Below, one piece after another: positions 43,378 to 52,479 of a stretch of DNA of 64,000 bases (position 1 is its first letter; every line of letters begins with the position of its first letter). The stretch comes from Opitutaceae bacterium (GTDB lineage: Bacteria > Verrucomicrobiota > Verrucomicrobiia > Opitutales > Opitutaceae), in contig JAEUGX010000074.1 of assembly GCA_016795545.1 (NCBI GenBank), forward strand, positions 1 to 64,000, written 5' to 3'. The notes below the pieces were generated by a model. That model searched no databases. It was not told the DNA's origin and worked only from the letters and a program-made list of their open reading frames with translations. A program made the translations under genes and the position numbers.

Positions 43378-44237
43378 AGACCGACCGGACGCGCTGGCAC
43401 GGATGGGACGCGGTGCGCTGCGTCGCCGGGGACTGCGAGCTGCTGGTCGGCGTCTCGACCGGCCCGCGCATCCTGTCGCTCCGGCGCGGCGACGGCGACA
43501 ACGTGCTTTACCGCGACACGACCGACTTCGGCGTCGGCGACTGGCGGCTCTACGGCGGCCACCGCTTCACCGTGGCGCCCGAGGAGGACCGCTCCTACGT
43601 GCCGGACAACGCCCGGTGCGGCGTCGAGGTCGCCGACGGGGAGCTGCGGGTCGCCGCGCCGGCGGGACCGGACGGCACCCGGCGCCACCTGGTGATCCGC
43701 GCCGCCGAGGACGGCGCCGGCTTCGACCTGCGGCATGTGCTGGTGAACGGCGGCCGGGAGCCGTGGCAGGGCGCGCTGTGGGCGATCACCTGCGTGCCGC
43801 ACGCGGCGCAGGTGGTGGCGCCGCGCGGGCCGACGCCGCTCCGCTTCTGGCCGGGGATCGAGGCCGTGGCCTGGCAGCTCGCGCCCGGCTACGTGGCCCT
43901 GACGCCCAACCGCGCCCGCGGCAAGATCGGCTGGTACAGCCAGGCCGGCTGGCTCGCCTCGCTGCAGCGCGAGGCGACGCTGGTCATCCACAGCCCCGAC
44001 ATCCCCCCCGAGGCCGACTGCGTCGACGGCGGCTGCAACGTCGAGCTGTTCACCTGCTCCGACTACGTCGAGCTCGAGACGCTCGGCGGCCGCGTGACGC
44101 TCCCGCCCGGCGGCCACACCGAGCACCGGCAGCGCTGGCGGCTGCTCGCGCCCGGCTACACCCCGCGCGACTGGCCCGCCATCGCCGCCCAGGCGGGCTG
44201 CGCGGCCGCGCCGACCGCCCCCGCCTCTTCCCCATGA
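43374..44237 (+). CDS. DUF4380-like, mutarotase-like protein
   Basis: The 287-residue protein is cytoplasmic, with no signal peptide. It has ELLVGVSTGPRILSLRRGDG and FGVGDWRLYGGHRFTVAPEE, the beta-rich start shared with DUF4380/galactose-mutarotase-like proteins, then FDLRHVLVNGGREPWQGALW. It may bind or epimerise a sugar, or process a sugar-derived compound; no catalytic pair is clear. Its position, coupled to the deacetylase and symporter genes by ATGA overlaps, places it in the same pathway. Confidence 0.65.
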   Translation: MKTDRTRWHGWDAVRCVAGDCELLVGVSTGPRILSLRRGDGDNVLYRDTTDFGVGDWRLYGGHRFTVAPEEDRSYVPDNARCGVEVADGELRVAAPAGPDGTRRHLVIRAAEDGAGFDLRHVLVNGGREPWQGALWAITCVPHAAQVVAPRGPTPLRFWPGIEAVAWQLAPGYVALTPNRARGKIGWYSQAGWLASLQREATLVIHSPDIPPEADCVDGGCNVELFTCSDYVELETLGGRVTLPPGGHTEHRQRWRLLAPGYTPRDWPAIAAQAGCAAAPTAPASSP

Positions 44238-45838
44238 CCAGCGCCTTCCAACTCTCCTTCCTCGACGTCGTCATCATCGTGGGCTCCACGCTGGCGGTCG
44301 TGGCCATCGGCTTGGTCGCCGCCCGCCGGCACGAGCGCACCACCGCGGGGTATTTCCTGGCTTCGGGCAAGATGCCCTGGTGGCTCATCGGCGCGGCGTT
44401 CGTCTCGACCAGCGTCTCCAGCGAGCAGATCGTCGGCACCGTCGGGGCCACCTATCGGGGTGGCTTGGCCGTGGCCAACTGGGAGTGGTTCGCGCTGCCC
44501 ACCTACGTGCTGATGCTCGTGTTCTTCATCCCGCTGTACCTGCGCAACCGCATCATGACAGTGCCCGAGCTGCTGAACCGCCGCTTCGGGCCCGCGTGCG
44601 GGTCGATTTACAGCGCCGTGGTGCTGCTCGCGTACGTCTTCGTCTTCCTCCCGCCCGTGCTCTACGGCGGCAGCCTGACCTTCAGCCAGCTGACGGGCTG
44701 GCCGCTGTGGGCGGTGCTCGCGGGCATCATCCTGCTGACCGGGAGCTACACGCTGCTCGGCGGGCTGGGTTCCGTGATGTGGACGGACGCCGTGCAGTGC
44801 GTCATGCTCGTCGGCGGCGGCATCGTTCTCTACTTCCTGGCGCTGGGCGAGATCCCCGGCGGCTGGGATGCGATGGTCGCGGCCGCACCCGAGCGGTTCC
44901 ACCTCTATCGCCCGCCCTCGGACCCCGAGGCGCCCTTCCTCGGTCTCGTGATCGGCTCGCTCGGAGTCTTCCTGTTCTACCAGTCCTCGAACCAGGTGAT
45001 GGTCCAGCGCGTGCTGTCGGCCCGGAGCACGTGGGACGGGATGATGGGCATCGTCTTCGCGGGCTTCATCAACCTGGTCCGGCCGCTGATCACGTGCCTG
45101 CTCGGGCTGATCGTCTACCACTGGCTGGAGGTCATGCGCCAGGGCCCGTCGCTGCTGCCCGACCGCCAGGACGAGACCTTCCCTTATGCCATCGCGACCT
45201 TCGCCCCGTCGGGCGTCCGCGGCATCATCCTGGCCGGGTTCTGCGCGGCGGTGATGTCGACCGTGAGCGCACTGTCCAACTCGGTGGCGACGATCTTCTC
45301 GTTCGACATCTACAAGCAGTACTGGCGCAGGCCGGCGGGCGATGCCGAGATGATCACGGCCGGACGCATCTCGGGGGGCGCCGCGCTGCTCGTCGCGGCC
45401 GGCATCGCGCCGTTCGTCGGACACATCGGCGTGTTCAAGTACTTCCAGACCGGCATCACTTACATGGCGACGCCCTTCATCTCCGTCATGCTGCTGGGCA
45501 TCCTGTGGCGGCGGACCAGCTACGCCGGCGCCGTGGCGGGCCTCGTCGGCGGGCTCCTCATCCAGATCGCCCTGGCGGTCGGATTGTGGGCGACCGGCGC
45601 CAAGCTGCACTGGCTGTATGTCGGCGCCATCGCGCAGGTCATCACCATGCTGCTCATCGCCGCCGTCTCGCTGGCGACCCCGGCGCCGGCACCGGAACAG
45701 ACGACGCCCTTCCTCTGGCGAGTCTCCTGGCTGCAGGCCTACGACGAGGGGGTGCGCCGCCCCTGGTGGCAGCAGGTCAAGCTGTGGTTCGCGCTCTACG
45801 CCCTGGCGTGGTGCGGGATCTACTGGCATTTCTGGTGA
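44234..45838 (+). CDS. sodium:solute symporter (SSS family)
   Basis: This 534-residue inner-membrane protein has about 13 hydrophobic segments. VVIIVGSTLAVVAIGLVAAR begins helix one, ASGKMPWWLIGAAFVSTSVS forms the sodium/substrate region, and GIILAGFCAAVMSTVSALSN is the classical SSS motif. The long C-terminal extension (ATPAPAPEQTTPFLWRVSWL...) is typical of the sugar/sialic-acid-type branch. It likely imports the operon's substrate. ATGA overlap upstream; the sulfatase gene is 134 bases downstream. Confidence 0.9.
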   Translation: MTSAFQLSFLDVVIIVGSTLAVVAIGLVAARRHERTTAGYFLASGKMPWWLIGAAFVSTSVSSEQIVGTVGATYRGGLAVANWEWFALPTYVLMLVFFIPLYLRNRIMTVPELLNRRFGPACGSIYSAVVLLAYVFVFLPPVLYGGSLTFSQLTGWPLWAVLAGIILLTGSYTLLGGLGSVMWTDAVQCVMLVGGGIVLYFLALGEIPGGWDAMVAAAPERFHLYRPPSDPEAPFLGLVIGSLGVFLFYQSSNQVMVQRVLSARSTWDGMMGIVFAGFINLVRPLITCLLGLIVYHWLEVMRQGPSLLPDRQDETFPYAIATFAPSGVRGIILAGFCAAVMSTVSALSNSVATIFSFDIYKQYWRRPAGDAEMITAGRISGGAALLVAAGIAPFVGHIGVFKYFQTGITYMATPFISVMLLGILWRRTSYAGAVAGLVGGLLIQIALAVGLWATGAKLHWLYVGAIAQVITMLLIAAVSLATPAPAPEQTTPFLWRVSWLQAYDEGVRRPWWQQVKLWFALYALAWCGIYWHFW

Positions 45839-45972
45839 GGCGGCGGCCGCCCCCGCCCACGGCAATTCGCTGGATTCCCCCGCGATAACCGGGCAAGTTG
45901 GTCGCGCCGCCCCAATCCGACCGCACCGGCGCCGCCGGACGGCCCATCGCTCATTTCCTCGGGAAAACCTCC

Positions 45973-47583
45973 ATGACGCTTGCAAGCTGCACCCGACCGG
46001 CCGGCTGGAATCGGCGGCTCCGTTCCGGACTCATCCTGCTCCTCCCGCTCTGCCTGCTCGCTTTCGCCCCAGACGCGGCGGCCGCGGCGCCGCGGCCGAA
46101 CATCATCCTCGTCATGTCCGACGACCAGGGCTGGGGCGACGTCGGCTACAACGGCAACCCGGTGGTCCGCACTCCCCACCTCGACGCCATGGCGCGCGAG
46201 GCGCTCCGGCTCGACCGGTTCTACACGGGCGGGACCGTGTGCACGCCGACGCGGGCCAGCTGCCTCACCGGCCGGCACCCCTACCGGATGGGCATCAACT
46301 GGGCGACCGTCTACCCGCTGCCCGCCTCCGAGGTCACGCTGGCGGAGGCCCTCAAATCCGCCGGCTACCGCACCGGTCACTTCGGCAAGTGGCATCTCGG
46401 GGAACTGTCGCGCGACGAGGCGGCGGCGACGCGCACGCCGGAGATCCGCCAGGCCATCTACGCGCCGCCCTGGGAACACGGCTTCGACGTCTCCTTCTCC
46501 AACCACGGCGGCCCGACCTACAACCCCATGTACTGGGGCCGCGACCAATCGCCGGGCAACCGGGCCATCATGAACCGGCCGGTGGCCTGGGGTGAGACCG
46601 ACGCGATCCCCGGCGTGCGCCGCAGCGGGCTGGCCTTCTGGACGGGGCCGGGGCAGACGGACGAGCAGGACCTCTCGGGCGACAGCTCCAAGATCATCAT
46701 GGACCGGGCCCTCCGCTTCATCGAGCGCCAGACCGAGGCCAGGACGCCGTTCCTCGCCGTCGTGTGGCTCTTCACACCGCACTCGCCCGTCGCGGCCGGC
46801 CCCCTCCACCGCGAGCCCTACCGCCACCTTTCCCTCGAGGCGCAGCATTGGTACGGCTGCCTGACGGCGATGGACGAGCAGATCGGCCGGCTGCGGCGTC
46901 ACCTCCGCGAGCTCGGCATCGCCGACGACACCGTCGTGTGGTTCTGCAGCGACAACGGCCCGTCGTGGGTCCTGCGCGAGCTCAACTCCGCCGGCCCTTT
47001 CCGCGGCGAGAAGGGCCTGGTCTACGAGGGCGGCGTCCGGGTCCCGGGCCTGCTCGAGTGGCCCGCCCGGTTTCGGGAACCACGCACGGTCCTCGCCCCG
47101 CTGACCACGCACGACATCTATCCCACCGTGCTCAACTGGGCGGGCGTGCCGGTGGCCCGCCAGCCGCAGCCGCTGGACGGCCTCGACGTTACCCCTCTGC
47201 TCGACGGCCGGCTGCAGGAAAGGCCCGAGCCGATCGGCTTCCAGTCCCCGGTCCGGCAGAGCCTGGGCCGCGACTGGTCGAAGGATCCCAATCACTGGCG
47301 GATCAATCCCGACCCCGAGACCCATCAGCTCGCGCTGACCGGCAACCGGTTCAAGATCGTCAGCATGGACAACGGACGCACCTTCGCGCTCTACGACCTG
47401 CTCGCCGACCCGGCGGAGTCGACGGACATTGCCGCCAGCCATCCCGACGTCGTCAGCGCCATGCGCCGCCGGCTCCTGGAGTGGATGCGGTCCTGCGACG
47501 AAAGCCGCGCCGCCCTGGCCCATCCGTCCATCGACGCCAGCGGCTCGGGCGTACCGGCGCCGTGGGTCGTGCGCCGCGAGTGA
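45973..47583 (+). CDS. secreted arylsulfatase-type sulfatase (formylglycine, Cys type)
   Basis: The 536-residue protein has a signal peptide (LILLLPLCLLAFAPDAAAAA). The metal aspartates (DDQ) are followed by CTPTRASCLTG, the consensus C-x-P-x-R whose C90 is oxidised to formylglycine. RTGHFGKWHLG holds conserved substrate-sulfate ligands; VWFCSDNGPS gives the second metal-binding DN pair. It should hydrolyse sulfate esters on a sulfated sugar, likely in the periplasm. An activating enzyme (FGE) is encoded at 56.2-57.1 kb. It follows the symporter and is probably co-expressed. Confidence 0.92.
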   Translation: MTLASCTRPAGWNRRLRSGLILLLPLCLLAFAPDAAAAAPRPNIILVMSDDQGWGDVGYNGNPVVRTPHLDAMAREALRLDRFYTGGTVCTPTRASCLTGRHPYRMGINWATVYPLPASEVTLAEALKSAGYRTGHFGKWHLGELSRDEAAATRTPEIRQAIYAPPWEHGFDVSFSNHGGPTYNPMYWGRDQSPGNRAIMNRPVAWGETDAIPGVRRSGLAFWTGPGQTDEQDLSGDSSKIIMDRALRFIERQTEARTPFLAVVWLFTPHSPVAAGPLHREPYRHLSLEAQHWYGCLTAMDEQIGRLRRHLRELGIADDTVVWFCSDNGPSWVLRELNSAGPFRGEKGLVYEGGVRVPGLLEWPARFREPRTVLAPLTTHDIYPTVLNWAGVPVARQPQPLDGLDVTPLLDGRLQERPEPIGFQSPVRQSLGRDWSKDPNHWRINPDPETHQLALTGNRFKIVSMDNGRTFALYDLLADPAESTDIAASHPDVVSAMRRRLLEWMRSCDESRAALAHPSIDASGSGVPAPWVVRRE

Positions 47584-47748
47584 CCGCCGCCCGCCGCCTG
47601 GCGGCGCCGCGATCCCACGACGAGCAGCGGCCACCGCCAAACCGCACCCTTGGGAGCCCTGCCGCACCCAAGGCCCCTCGCGCTCCCCGCGGCCTCCTAT
47701 GGCCATCGCCATTCCCCCTTTGCCCGCGAGCGCCCGCGCCCGCTGAAG

Positions 47749-47807
47749 CCGCCTCTCTTTCTCTCCGATGTCACGTAATACGTGACATCGGAGAGAAAGA
47801 GAGGCGG
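47749..47807. repeat. perfect 28-bp inverted repeat with a 3-base centre
   Basis: CCGCCTCTCTTTCTCTCCGA followed by TGTCACGT (47749-47776) and its exact reverse complement (47780-47807) flank AAT. As RNA it would form an unusually long perfect hairpin. No T-run follows on either side, so it is not a classical terminator. The 323 bases between the sulfatase and purC contain no gene. An assembly artefact at a palindrome is possible. Confidence 0.85.
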
Positions 47808-47906
47808 AGGGGGCGATCGCGGGCGGCTTGGCCGGGGGAGCGCGCGCGGCGTGCTGGTCGGCCCGGAGTCTTTACATTGCACCGGCGGCGGCGTTACCTC
47901 GGGGCA

Positions 47907-48827
47907 ATGCGCATGACCTTCCCAGAGATCGCCGCTGCCTTGCCCAAGAACGCCGTCACCTCGATCGACGGCCTGCCGTACCCCCGCATCGCGTCGGGCA
48001 AGGTGCGGGAAATCTTCGACCTGGGCGACGCCCTGCTGCTGGTGGCGACGGACCGGCTGTCGGCGTTCGACGTCATCCTGCCCGAGGGCATTCCCGGCAA
48101 GGGCGCCATCCTCACGCAGATGAGCCTGTGGTGGTTCGAGCAGACGCGCCACCTGATGCCGAACCACCTGCTGCCCGACCAGTCCGGGGAGTTGACGCGG
48201 CGCGGGCTGCTCGATCCCGACCTCCGGCTGCGGAGCATGGTGGTGCGCAAGCTCAAGCCGCTCTCCATCGAATGCGTGGCCCGCGGCTACCTGATCGGCA
48301 GCGGCTGGAGCGCGTACCAGCGGACCGGCGCGGTGTGCGGCAACCGCCTGCCCCCCGGCCTGCGCCAGGCCGACCGGCTGCCCGCGCCCATCTTCACCCC
48401 CACGACCAAGGCGCCGAAAGGCCAGCATGACGAGCCCATCGACGACGCGCAGGGCGCCGCCGCCATCGGCGCGGAGCTCTACGCCCGCGTGAAGACCGCC
48501 AGCCTCGTCCTCTACCAGTTCGGCCACGACCGCGCCCGGCAGGCCGGCATGATCCTGGCCGACACCAAGTTCGAGTTCGGCACCGACGCGGCGGGCAAGC
48601 TCTACCTCATCGACGAGGTCCTGACCCCCGACTCCTCCCGCTACTGGCCCGCCGAGAGCTACGCCCCGGGCCAGTCGCCGCCGAGCTACGACAAGCAGTT
48701 CGTGCGCGACCACCTCGTCGCCCTCAAGTGGAACCAGAGCCCGCCGGCCCCGCACATCCCCGCCGACATCATCAACCGGACCCGGGAGAAGTACCTGGCG
48801 GCGCTCCGCAACCTGATCGGAAGCTGA
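47907..48827 (+). CDS. purC: phosphoribosylaminoimidazole-succinocarboxamide synthase
   Basis: This 306-residue enzyme (SAICAR synthetase) joins aspartate to CAIR with ATP in purine synthesis. GKVREIFDLGDALLLVATDR and LSAFDVILPEGIPGKGAILT form the nucleotide-binding N-terminus. RKLKPLSIECVARGYLIGSG, FTPTTKAPKGQHDEPID and LADTKFEFG...DEVLTPDSSRYW are the classical family motifs. It is a housekeeping gene standing alone, flanked upstream by the palindrome. The start ATG at 47907 is preferred over an upstream extension of the same frame, which is non-coding. Confidence 0.96.
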   Translation: MRMTFPEIAAALPKNAVTSIDGLPYPRIASGKVREIFDLGDALLLVATDRLSAFDVILPEGIPGKGAILTQMSLWWFEQTRHLMPNHLLPDQSGELTRRGLLDPDLRLRSMVVRKLKPLSIECVARGYLIGSGWSAYQRTGAVCGNRLPPGLRQADRLPAPIFTPTTKAPKGQHDEPIDDAQGAAAIGAELYARVKTASLVLYQFGHDRARQAGMILADTKFEFGTDAAGKLYLIDEVLTPDSSRYWPAESYAPGQSPPSYDKQFVRDHLVALKWNQSPPAPHIPADIINRTREKYLAALRNLIGS

Positions 48828-48908
48828 GGGCGGACGGACGCCGCTGCCGATTCCGGGCGGGGACAATTCTTCCTTTGCCCGGGCGGGGATTCTCTGTTTT
48901 CTGGGATC

Positions 48909-49388
48909 ATGCTGGGCATTAGTCGATTCCTCGTGCTGCTGGTCGCGGCGGGTTGCGTTGCCGGGCCGGTGCATGCCCGGCTGGGGGACACGCTGGCGCA
49001 GCTTCGGCAGCGCTTCGGCCGGCCGGAGCCGGAGTCGCGCAAGGACACCGCGCTGTGGTTCTTCGAGGCGCAGGACGGGCGGCTCGCCTACAACGTAACC
49101 TTCAACGCCAAGGGCGAATCCATCGCCGAGGGCCTGAAGCCGGTGAAGCTGGGCCGGCTGACCCGCGAGATGGCGGAGGACTTCATCCAGGCCCAGCTTG
49201 AGCCGTACCGTCGTTCCGAAACCCTGCTGACAATCCAGCCCGGGGAGAAATACGAGTTCGCCCGGCAGGTCTTCGTCTGCGGGGAAAACGAGCGGGTGTT
49301 TGTCGACGCCGCCAACGGCATCCTGGTCGTGTGGAATCAGGGTCCCATTCCCACGGTGATGGCCGTCCGCCCGGAAATGATGCGGTGA
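48909..49388 (+). CDS. small exported hypothetical protein
   Basis: The 159-residue protein has a signal peptide (FLVLLVAAGCVAGPVHARLG). The mature part has LGDTLAQLRQRFGRPEPESR, LAYNVTFNAKGESIAEGLKP and EYEFARQVFVCGENERVFVD. I recognise no family, although small exported proteins starting GDT..QL..RFG are common in Verrucomicrobiota. Upstream, CCGGGCGGGGA occurs twice (48853-48863 and 48879-48889). It converges with the next gene. Confidence 0.55.
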   Translation: MLGISRFLVLLVAAGCVAGPVHARLGDTLAQLRQRFGRPEPESRKDTALWFFEAQDGRLAYNVTFNAKGESIAEGLKPVKLGRLTREMAEDFIQAQLEPYRRSETLLTIQPGEKYEFARQVFVCGENERVFVDAANGILVVWNQGPIPTVMAVRPEMMR

Positions 49389-49462
49389 GGAGGAGGAGGG
49401 GGGAGCCGGGCGCGCCCAGGCAAACGGGAAAGGAACCGCCGCAACGCCGCCGGCCTCTCCGC

Positions 49463-50794
49463 TCAAACCGGCTCTGCGACCTCGGCGGGGGCGAGGCGCT
49501 CCACCTTGACCCGGCGCGGGCGTTCGGCGTTGGCCTCGATGACGTGGATCCGGTATTCGCCGGCTTCGACCGAATCGCCGCGCTTGGGCAGGCGGCCGAA
49601 CTGGCGCATCGTCCAGCCCGCGACCGTGTCGCGCGGGCTCCACTCGAGCGGCCAGCCGGTCTCCGCCTGCAGCTCGCGCATGGTGAGCGTGCCGCTGACC
49701 GTGATGGCGTGCTCCGTCCGCTCGTAGATCGGGCCGTGCTCGATGTCAGTCTCGTCGCGGATGTCGCCGACGATCTCCTCCAGCACGTCCTCGAAGGTGA
49801 TGATGCCCGCCAGCGCCTTCTTCTCGTCGAGGACGACGGCCAGGTGGCTGCGGGAATTCCGGAATCGCTCGATCATCGTGTGGAGCGGCGTCGTCAGCTC
49901 GAATTCGACGACCTCGCGCACCAGCGGGGCGAAGGTCGCGTCCGGACCGAGGGCATGCAGCTGCCAGAGCCATTCGCGGATGAGCAGCAGGCCCTCGACC
50001 TTGTCGAGCGAGCCCGAACAGACGGGAAAGCGGCTGTGGCCGCTGGTCTGCGCGATGCGCAGGTTCTCGGCCACCGGCTTGTCGAGCCACAGCGCCACCA
50101 CCTGGTCGCGGGGCCGCATGATCTGTTGCGCCTGGGTCGAGCGGGCGCGGAGGGACTGCACCATCAGCTTGTTGATGAGCGCGTCGCCCGGATGCGCGTG
50201 CCGCGCGTGGCTGAAGACGTACTCCAGCTCCTCGGCGCTGAAGGCGTGTTCGCTTTCGCCGGCCGGCCCGAGGCCGACCCAGCGCAGAAACCGGTTGGCG
50301 ACGCCGTTGAGCAGCCAAATGAACGGGAAAAACACATAATAGAACACCATCAGCGGCGCCGCCACCCAGAGGGACACCGCCTTCGAGCGCTGGATGGCCA
50401 GCGACTTGGGCGCGAGCTCGCCGAAGACGATGTGCAGGAAGGTGATAACCGCAAAGGCCAGGGCGAAGGCGATGGACGAGACGGCCTTGGGGTCGTTGAC
50501 TCCCCACTGGGCCAACAACGGCTCCAGCCGGTGCGCCAGGAAAGGCTCGCCGACCCAGCCAAGACCGAGGCTCGCCAGCGTGATGCCCAGCTGCGTGGCC
50601 GACAGCGCGGCGTCCAGATGCTCCGTCGCCTTCAGCGCGAACCGGACTCGCCACCCGCCCGACTTGGCCAGCGGCCGGAGCTGGCTTGCCCGCACCTTTA
50701 CCAACGCAAACTCAGCCGCCACGAAGAACCCGTTGGCAAGCACCAGGGCGACAATGATCACCGCCTCCAGTGTGATTCCGAAAAAGAGATTCAT
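49463..50794 (-). CDS. CNNM/CorC-type hemolysin family protein (DUF21-CBS-CorC_HlyC)
   Basis: The protein of about 443 residues has an N-terminal DUF21/CNNM transmembrane domain (LVLANGFFVAAEFALVKVRA, LSATQLGITLASLGLGWVGE, ITFLHIVFGELAPKSLAIQR) and two CBS domains (MRPRDQVVALWLDKPVAENL; LHTMIERFRNSRSHLAVVLD). A C-terminal CorC_HlyC domain ends it. Members contribute to magnesium/cobalt efflux or metal homeostasis. An ATG 60 bases upstream gives an unlikely N-terminal extension. It is divergent from the symporter gene. Confidence 0.9.
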   Translation of the reverse strand: MNLFFGITLEAVIIVALVLANGFFVAAEFALVKVRASQLRPLAKSGGWRVRFALKATEHLDAALSATQLGITLASLGLGWVGEPFLAHRLEPLLAQWGVNDPKAVSSIAFALAFAVITFLHIVFGELAPKSLAIQRSKAVSLWVAAPLMVFYYVFFPFIWLLNGVANRFLRWVGLGPAGESEHAFSAEELEYVFSHARHAHPGDALINKLMVQSLRARSTQAQQIMRPRDQVVALWLDKPVAENLRIAQTSGHSRFPVCSGSLDKVEGLLLIREWLWQLHALGPDATFAPLVREVVEFELTTPLHTMIERFRNSRSHLAVVLDEKKALAGIITFEDVLEEIVGDIRDETDIEHGPIYERTEHAITVSGTLTMRELQAETGWPLEWSPRDTVAGWTMRQFGRLPKRGDSVEAGEYRIHVIEANAERPRRVKVERLAPAEVAEPV

Positions 50795-51050
50795 CAATCG
50801 ACCGCGCGAACGTAGGAGTCCTCTCTCGTCGCGCAAATCATTTGGCCGCGTCATATGGTTAAACCCGTTCCGACAAAGCGGTTAAAAATTCACGGCCGCG
50901 GCTTTCCGTTCGCAATCCATCCAGATCCGGCGCATCCGCGGCCGTCTCCCGACGCTGGCGGGACGCGTCCCGTCGGCCGGGCGGATTTCGAAGCGGGCGG
51001 TTCACGTTCGACAAGCTTTGCGCCGCGCTCGTAGGGTTGGGCCGCGATCT

Positions 51051-52430
51051 ATGGCCGGCTCCACCTCTGACCAACTGGGCAACCGCATCCTGCGTGGTTT
51101 GGTCGTCGGCATCTTGCTCGGGGTGGTGACGCTTCTGCTCGGGCCGTTGGTGCCGGTGCCCGAGTTCCTGTCGGGGCTGCTGCGTCACGTCGGGATCGCG
51201 ACCTCCGCCACCCTGCTGGAGCTGATGCGCGGGGTGTCGACGGTGCTGCTCGATCCGTTTGGGCGGATATTCCTGCGGCTGCTCTTTTTTGTCGTGGTGC
51301 CGCTGGTGTTCGCCTCGCTGGCGACGGGGGTGGTGCAGTTGGGTCGGCCCGACAAGCTCGGGCCGCTGGCGGGGCGGACGTTCTTCTTCTTTTTCCTCAA
51401 CATGGCGATCGGGGTCGGGCTGGGGCTGATCATGATGAACACGCTGCAGCCTGGCGCGCACATCGACGCCGACACCAAGGCGCGGCTGATGGCGGAGTAT
51501 GGCGGCGCGGCGCAGAAGCACGTGTTGGCGCAACAAGGGCAGAGCGGGCTGTCGTTCGCCACGATCGTCGAGATGTTCATGCCGGCCAACCTGCTGGGGG
51601 CCGTGGTCGGCCAGAGCACGGCGCGGATCGGCGACGTGCTGCCGCTCATCCTGTTCGCCATCCTGGTCGGGATCGTCGGCACCTCGTTTGCGCCCGAGAA
51701 GCGCGCCCGGCTGCAGGCGGGGCTCGCGCTGGTGACCGAGCTGATGACGGGCATCGTGCACCTGGCGCTCCGGCTGGCGCCGTACGCGGTGCCCTGCCTG
51801 ATCTACAGCGTGATCGTGAAGTCGGGCCTCGACATCATCCTCGCCCTCGGCCTGTTCGTGGCCGGGTGCGCCGGGGTCATGGCCCTGCACCTCTTCGGCA
51901 CCATGTCGGTCTGGCTGCGGCTCTGGACCCCCTGGAGTCCCCGCGCCTTTTTCGTGGCCATCAAGGACGTGCTGGTGACAGCCTTCTCGACCAGCTCGAG
52001 CAACGCCACGCTGCCGACGGCGCTCCAGAACGCCACGGAGAAGCTGCGGCTGACCCCCAGCACGGCGGGCTTCGTCCTGCCGCTCGGCACGACCATGAAC
52101 ATGAGCGGCACCGCGCTCTACGAGGGCTGCGTCGTGCTGTTTGTCGCGCAGGTCTTCGGCGTCGACCTCACGCTCGGCCAGCAGGTGACCCTGCTGCTGC
52201 TCTCGGTGCTCAGCGCGGTGGCCGTGGCCGGCATCCCGGGCGGCTCGCTGCCGCTCATCGCGGGCTTGCTCATCACGTTCGGCATCCCGCCGGAAGGCAT
52301 CGGCATCATCCTCGGCACGGACCGGATCCTGGACATGTGCCGCACGACGACGAACGTCGGCTGCGACGTCACGACCGCGCTGGTGGTCGACGAGCTGACG
52401 AAGAAGGCCGAGGCCCGGCGCGGGGGTTGA
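51051..52430 (+). CDS. dicarboxylate/amino acid:cation symporter (DAACS family)
   Basis: This inner-membrane protein of about 459 residues has the DAACS signature loops: AFSTSSSNATLPTAL (hairpin 1), TTMNMSGTALYEG (equivalent of NMDGTA, with S for D), and GTDRILDMCRTTTNVGCD near the end. AVAGIPGGSLPLIAGLLITF is the second hairpin. It should import glutamate, aspartate or C4-dicarboxylates with sodium or protons. ATG 51051 is preferred over one at 51018. It is a single-gene unit, in the same direction as the SAM hydrolase-like gene. Confidence 0.92.
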   Translation: MAGSTSDQLGNRILRGLVVGILLGVVTLLLGPLVPVPEFLSGLLRHVGIATSATLLELMRGVSTVLLDPFGRIFLRLLFFVVVPLVFASLATGVVQLGRPDKLGPLAGRTFFFFFLNMAIGVGLGLIMMNTLQPGAHIDADTKARLMAEYGGAAQKHVLAQQGQSGLSFATIVEMFMPANLLGAVVGQSTARIGDVLPLILFAILVGIVGTSFAPEKRARLQAGLALVTELMTGIVHLALRLAPYAVPCLIYSVIVKSGLDIILALGLFVAGCAGVMALHLFGTMSVWLRLWTPWSPRAFFVAIKDVLVTAFSTSSSNATLPTALQNATEKLRLTPSTAGFVLPLGTTMNMSGTALYEGCVVLFVAQVFGVDLTLGQQVTLLLLSVLSAVAVAGIPGGSLPLIAGLLITFGIPPEGIGIILGTDRILDMCRTTTNVGCDVTTALVVDELTKKAEARRGG

Positions 52431-52479
52431 GCCGGCGCGGCCTTGCGCGCGGCCGGGAATGCGCTTGGATCGGACCCGC

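Noticed and set aside
46764..47906. N-terminal extension of the purC frame into the sulfatase gene
   Set aside because: It overlaps a real gene in another frame and crosses the palindrome; the purC homology starts at the ATG at 47907.
48853..48889. Direct repeat CCGGGCGGGGA x 2 after purC
   Set aside because: GC-rich and short, with no neighbouring regulator or symmetry; likely chance in GC-rich DNA.
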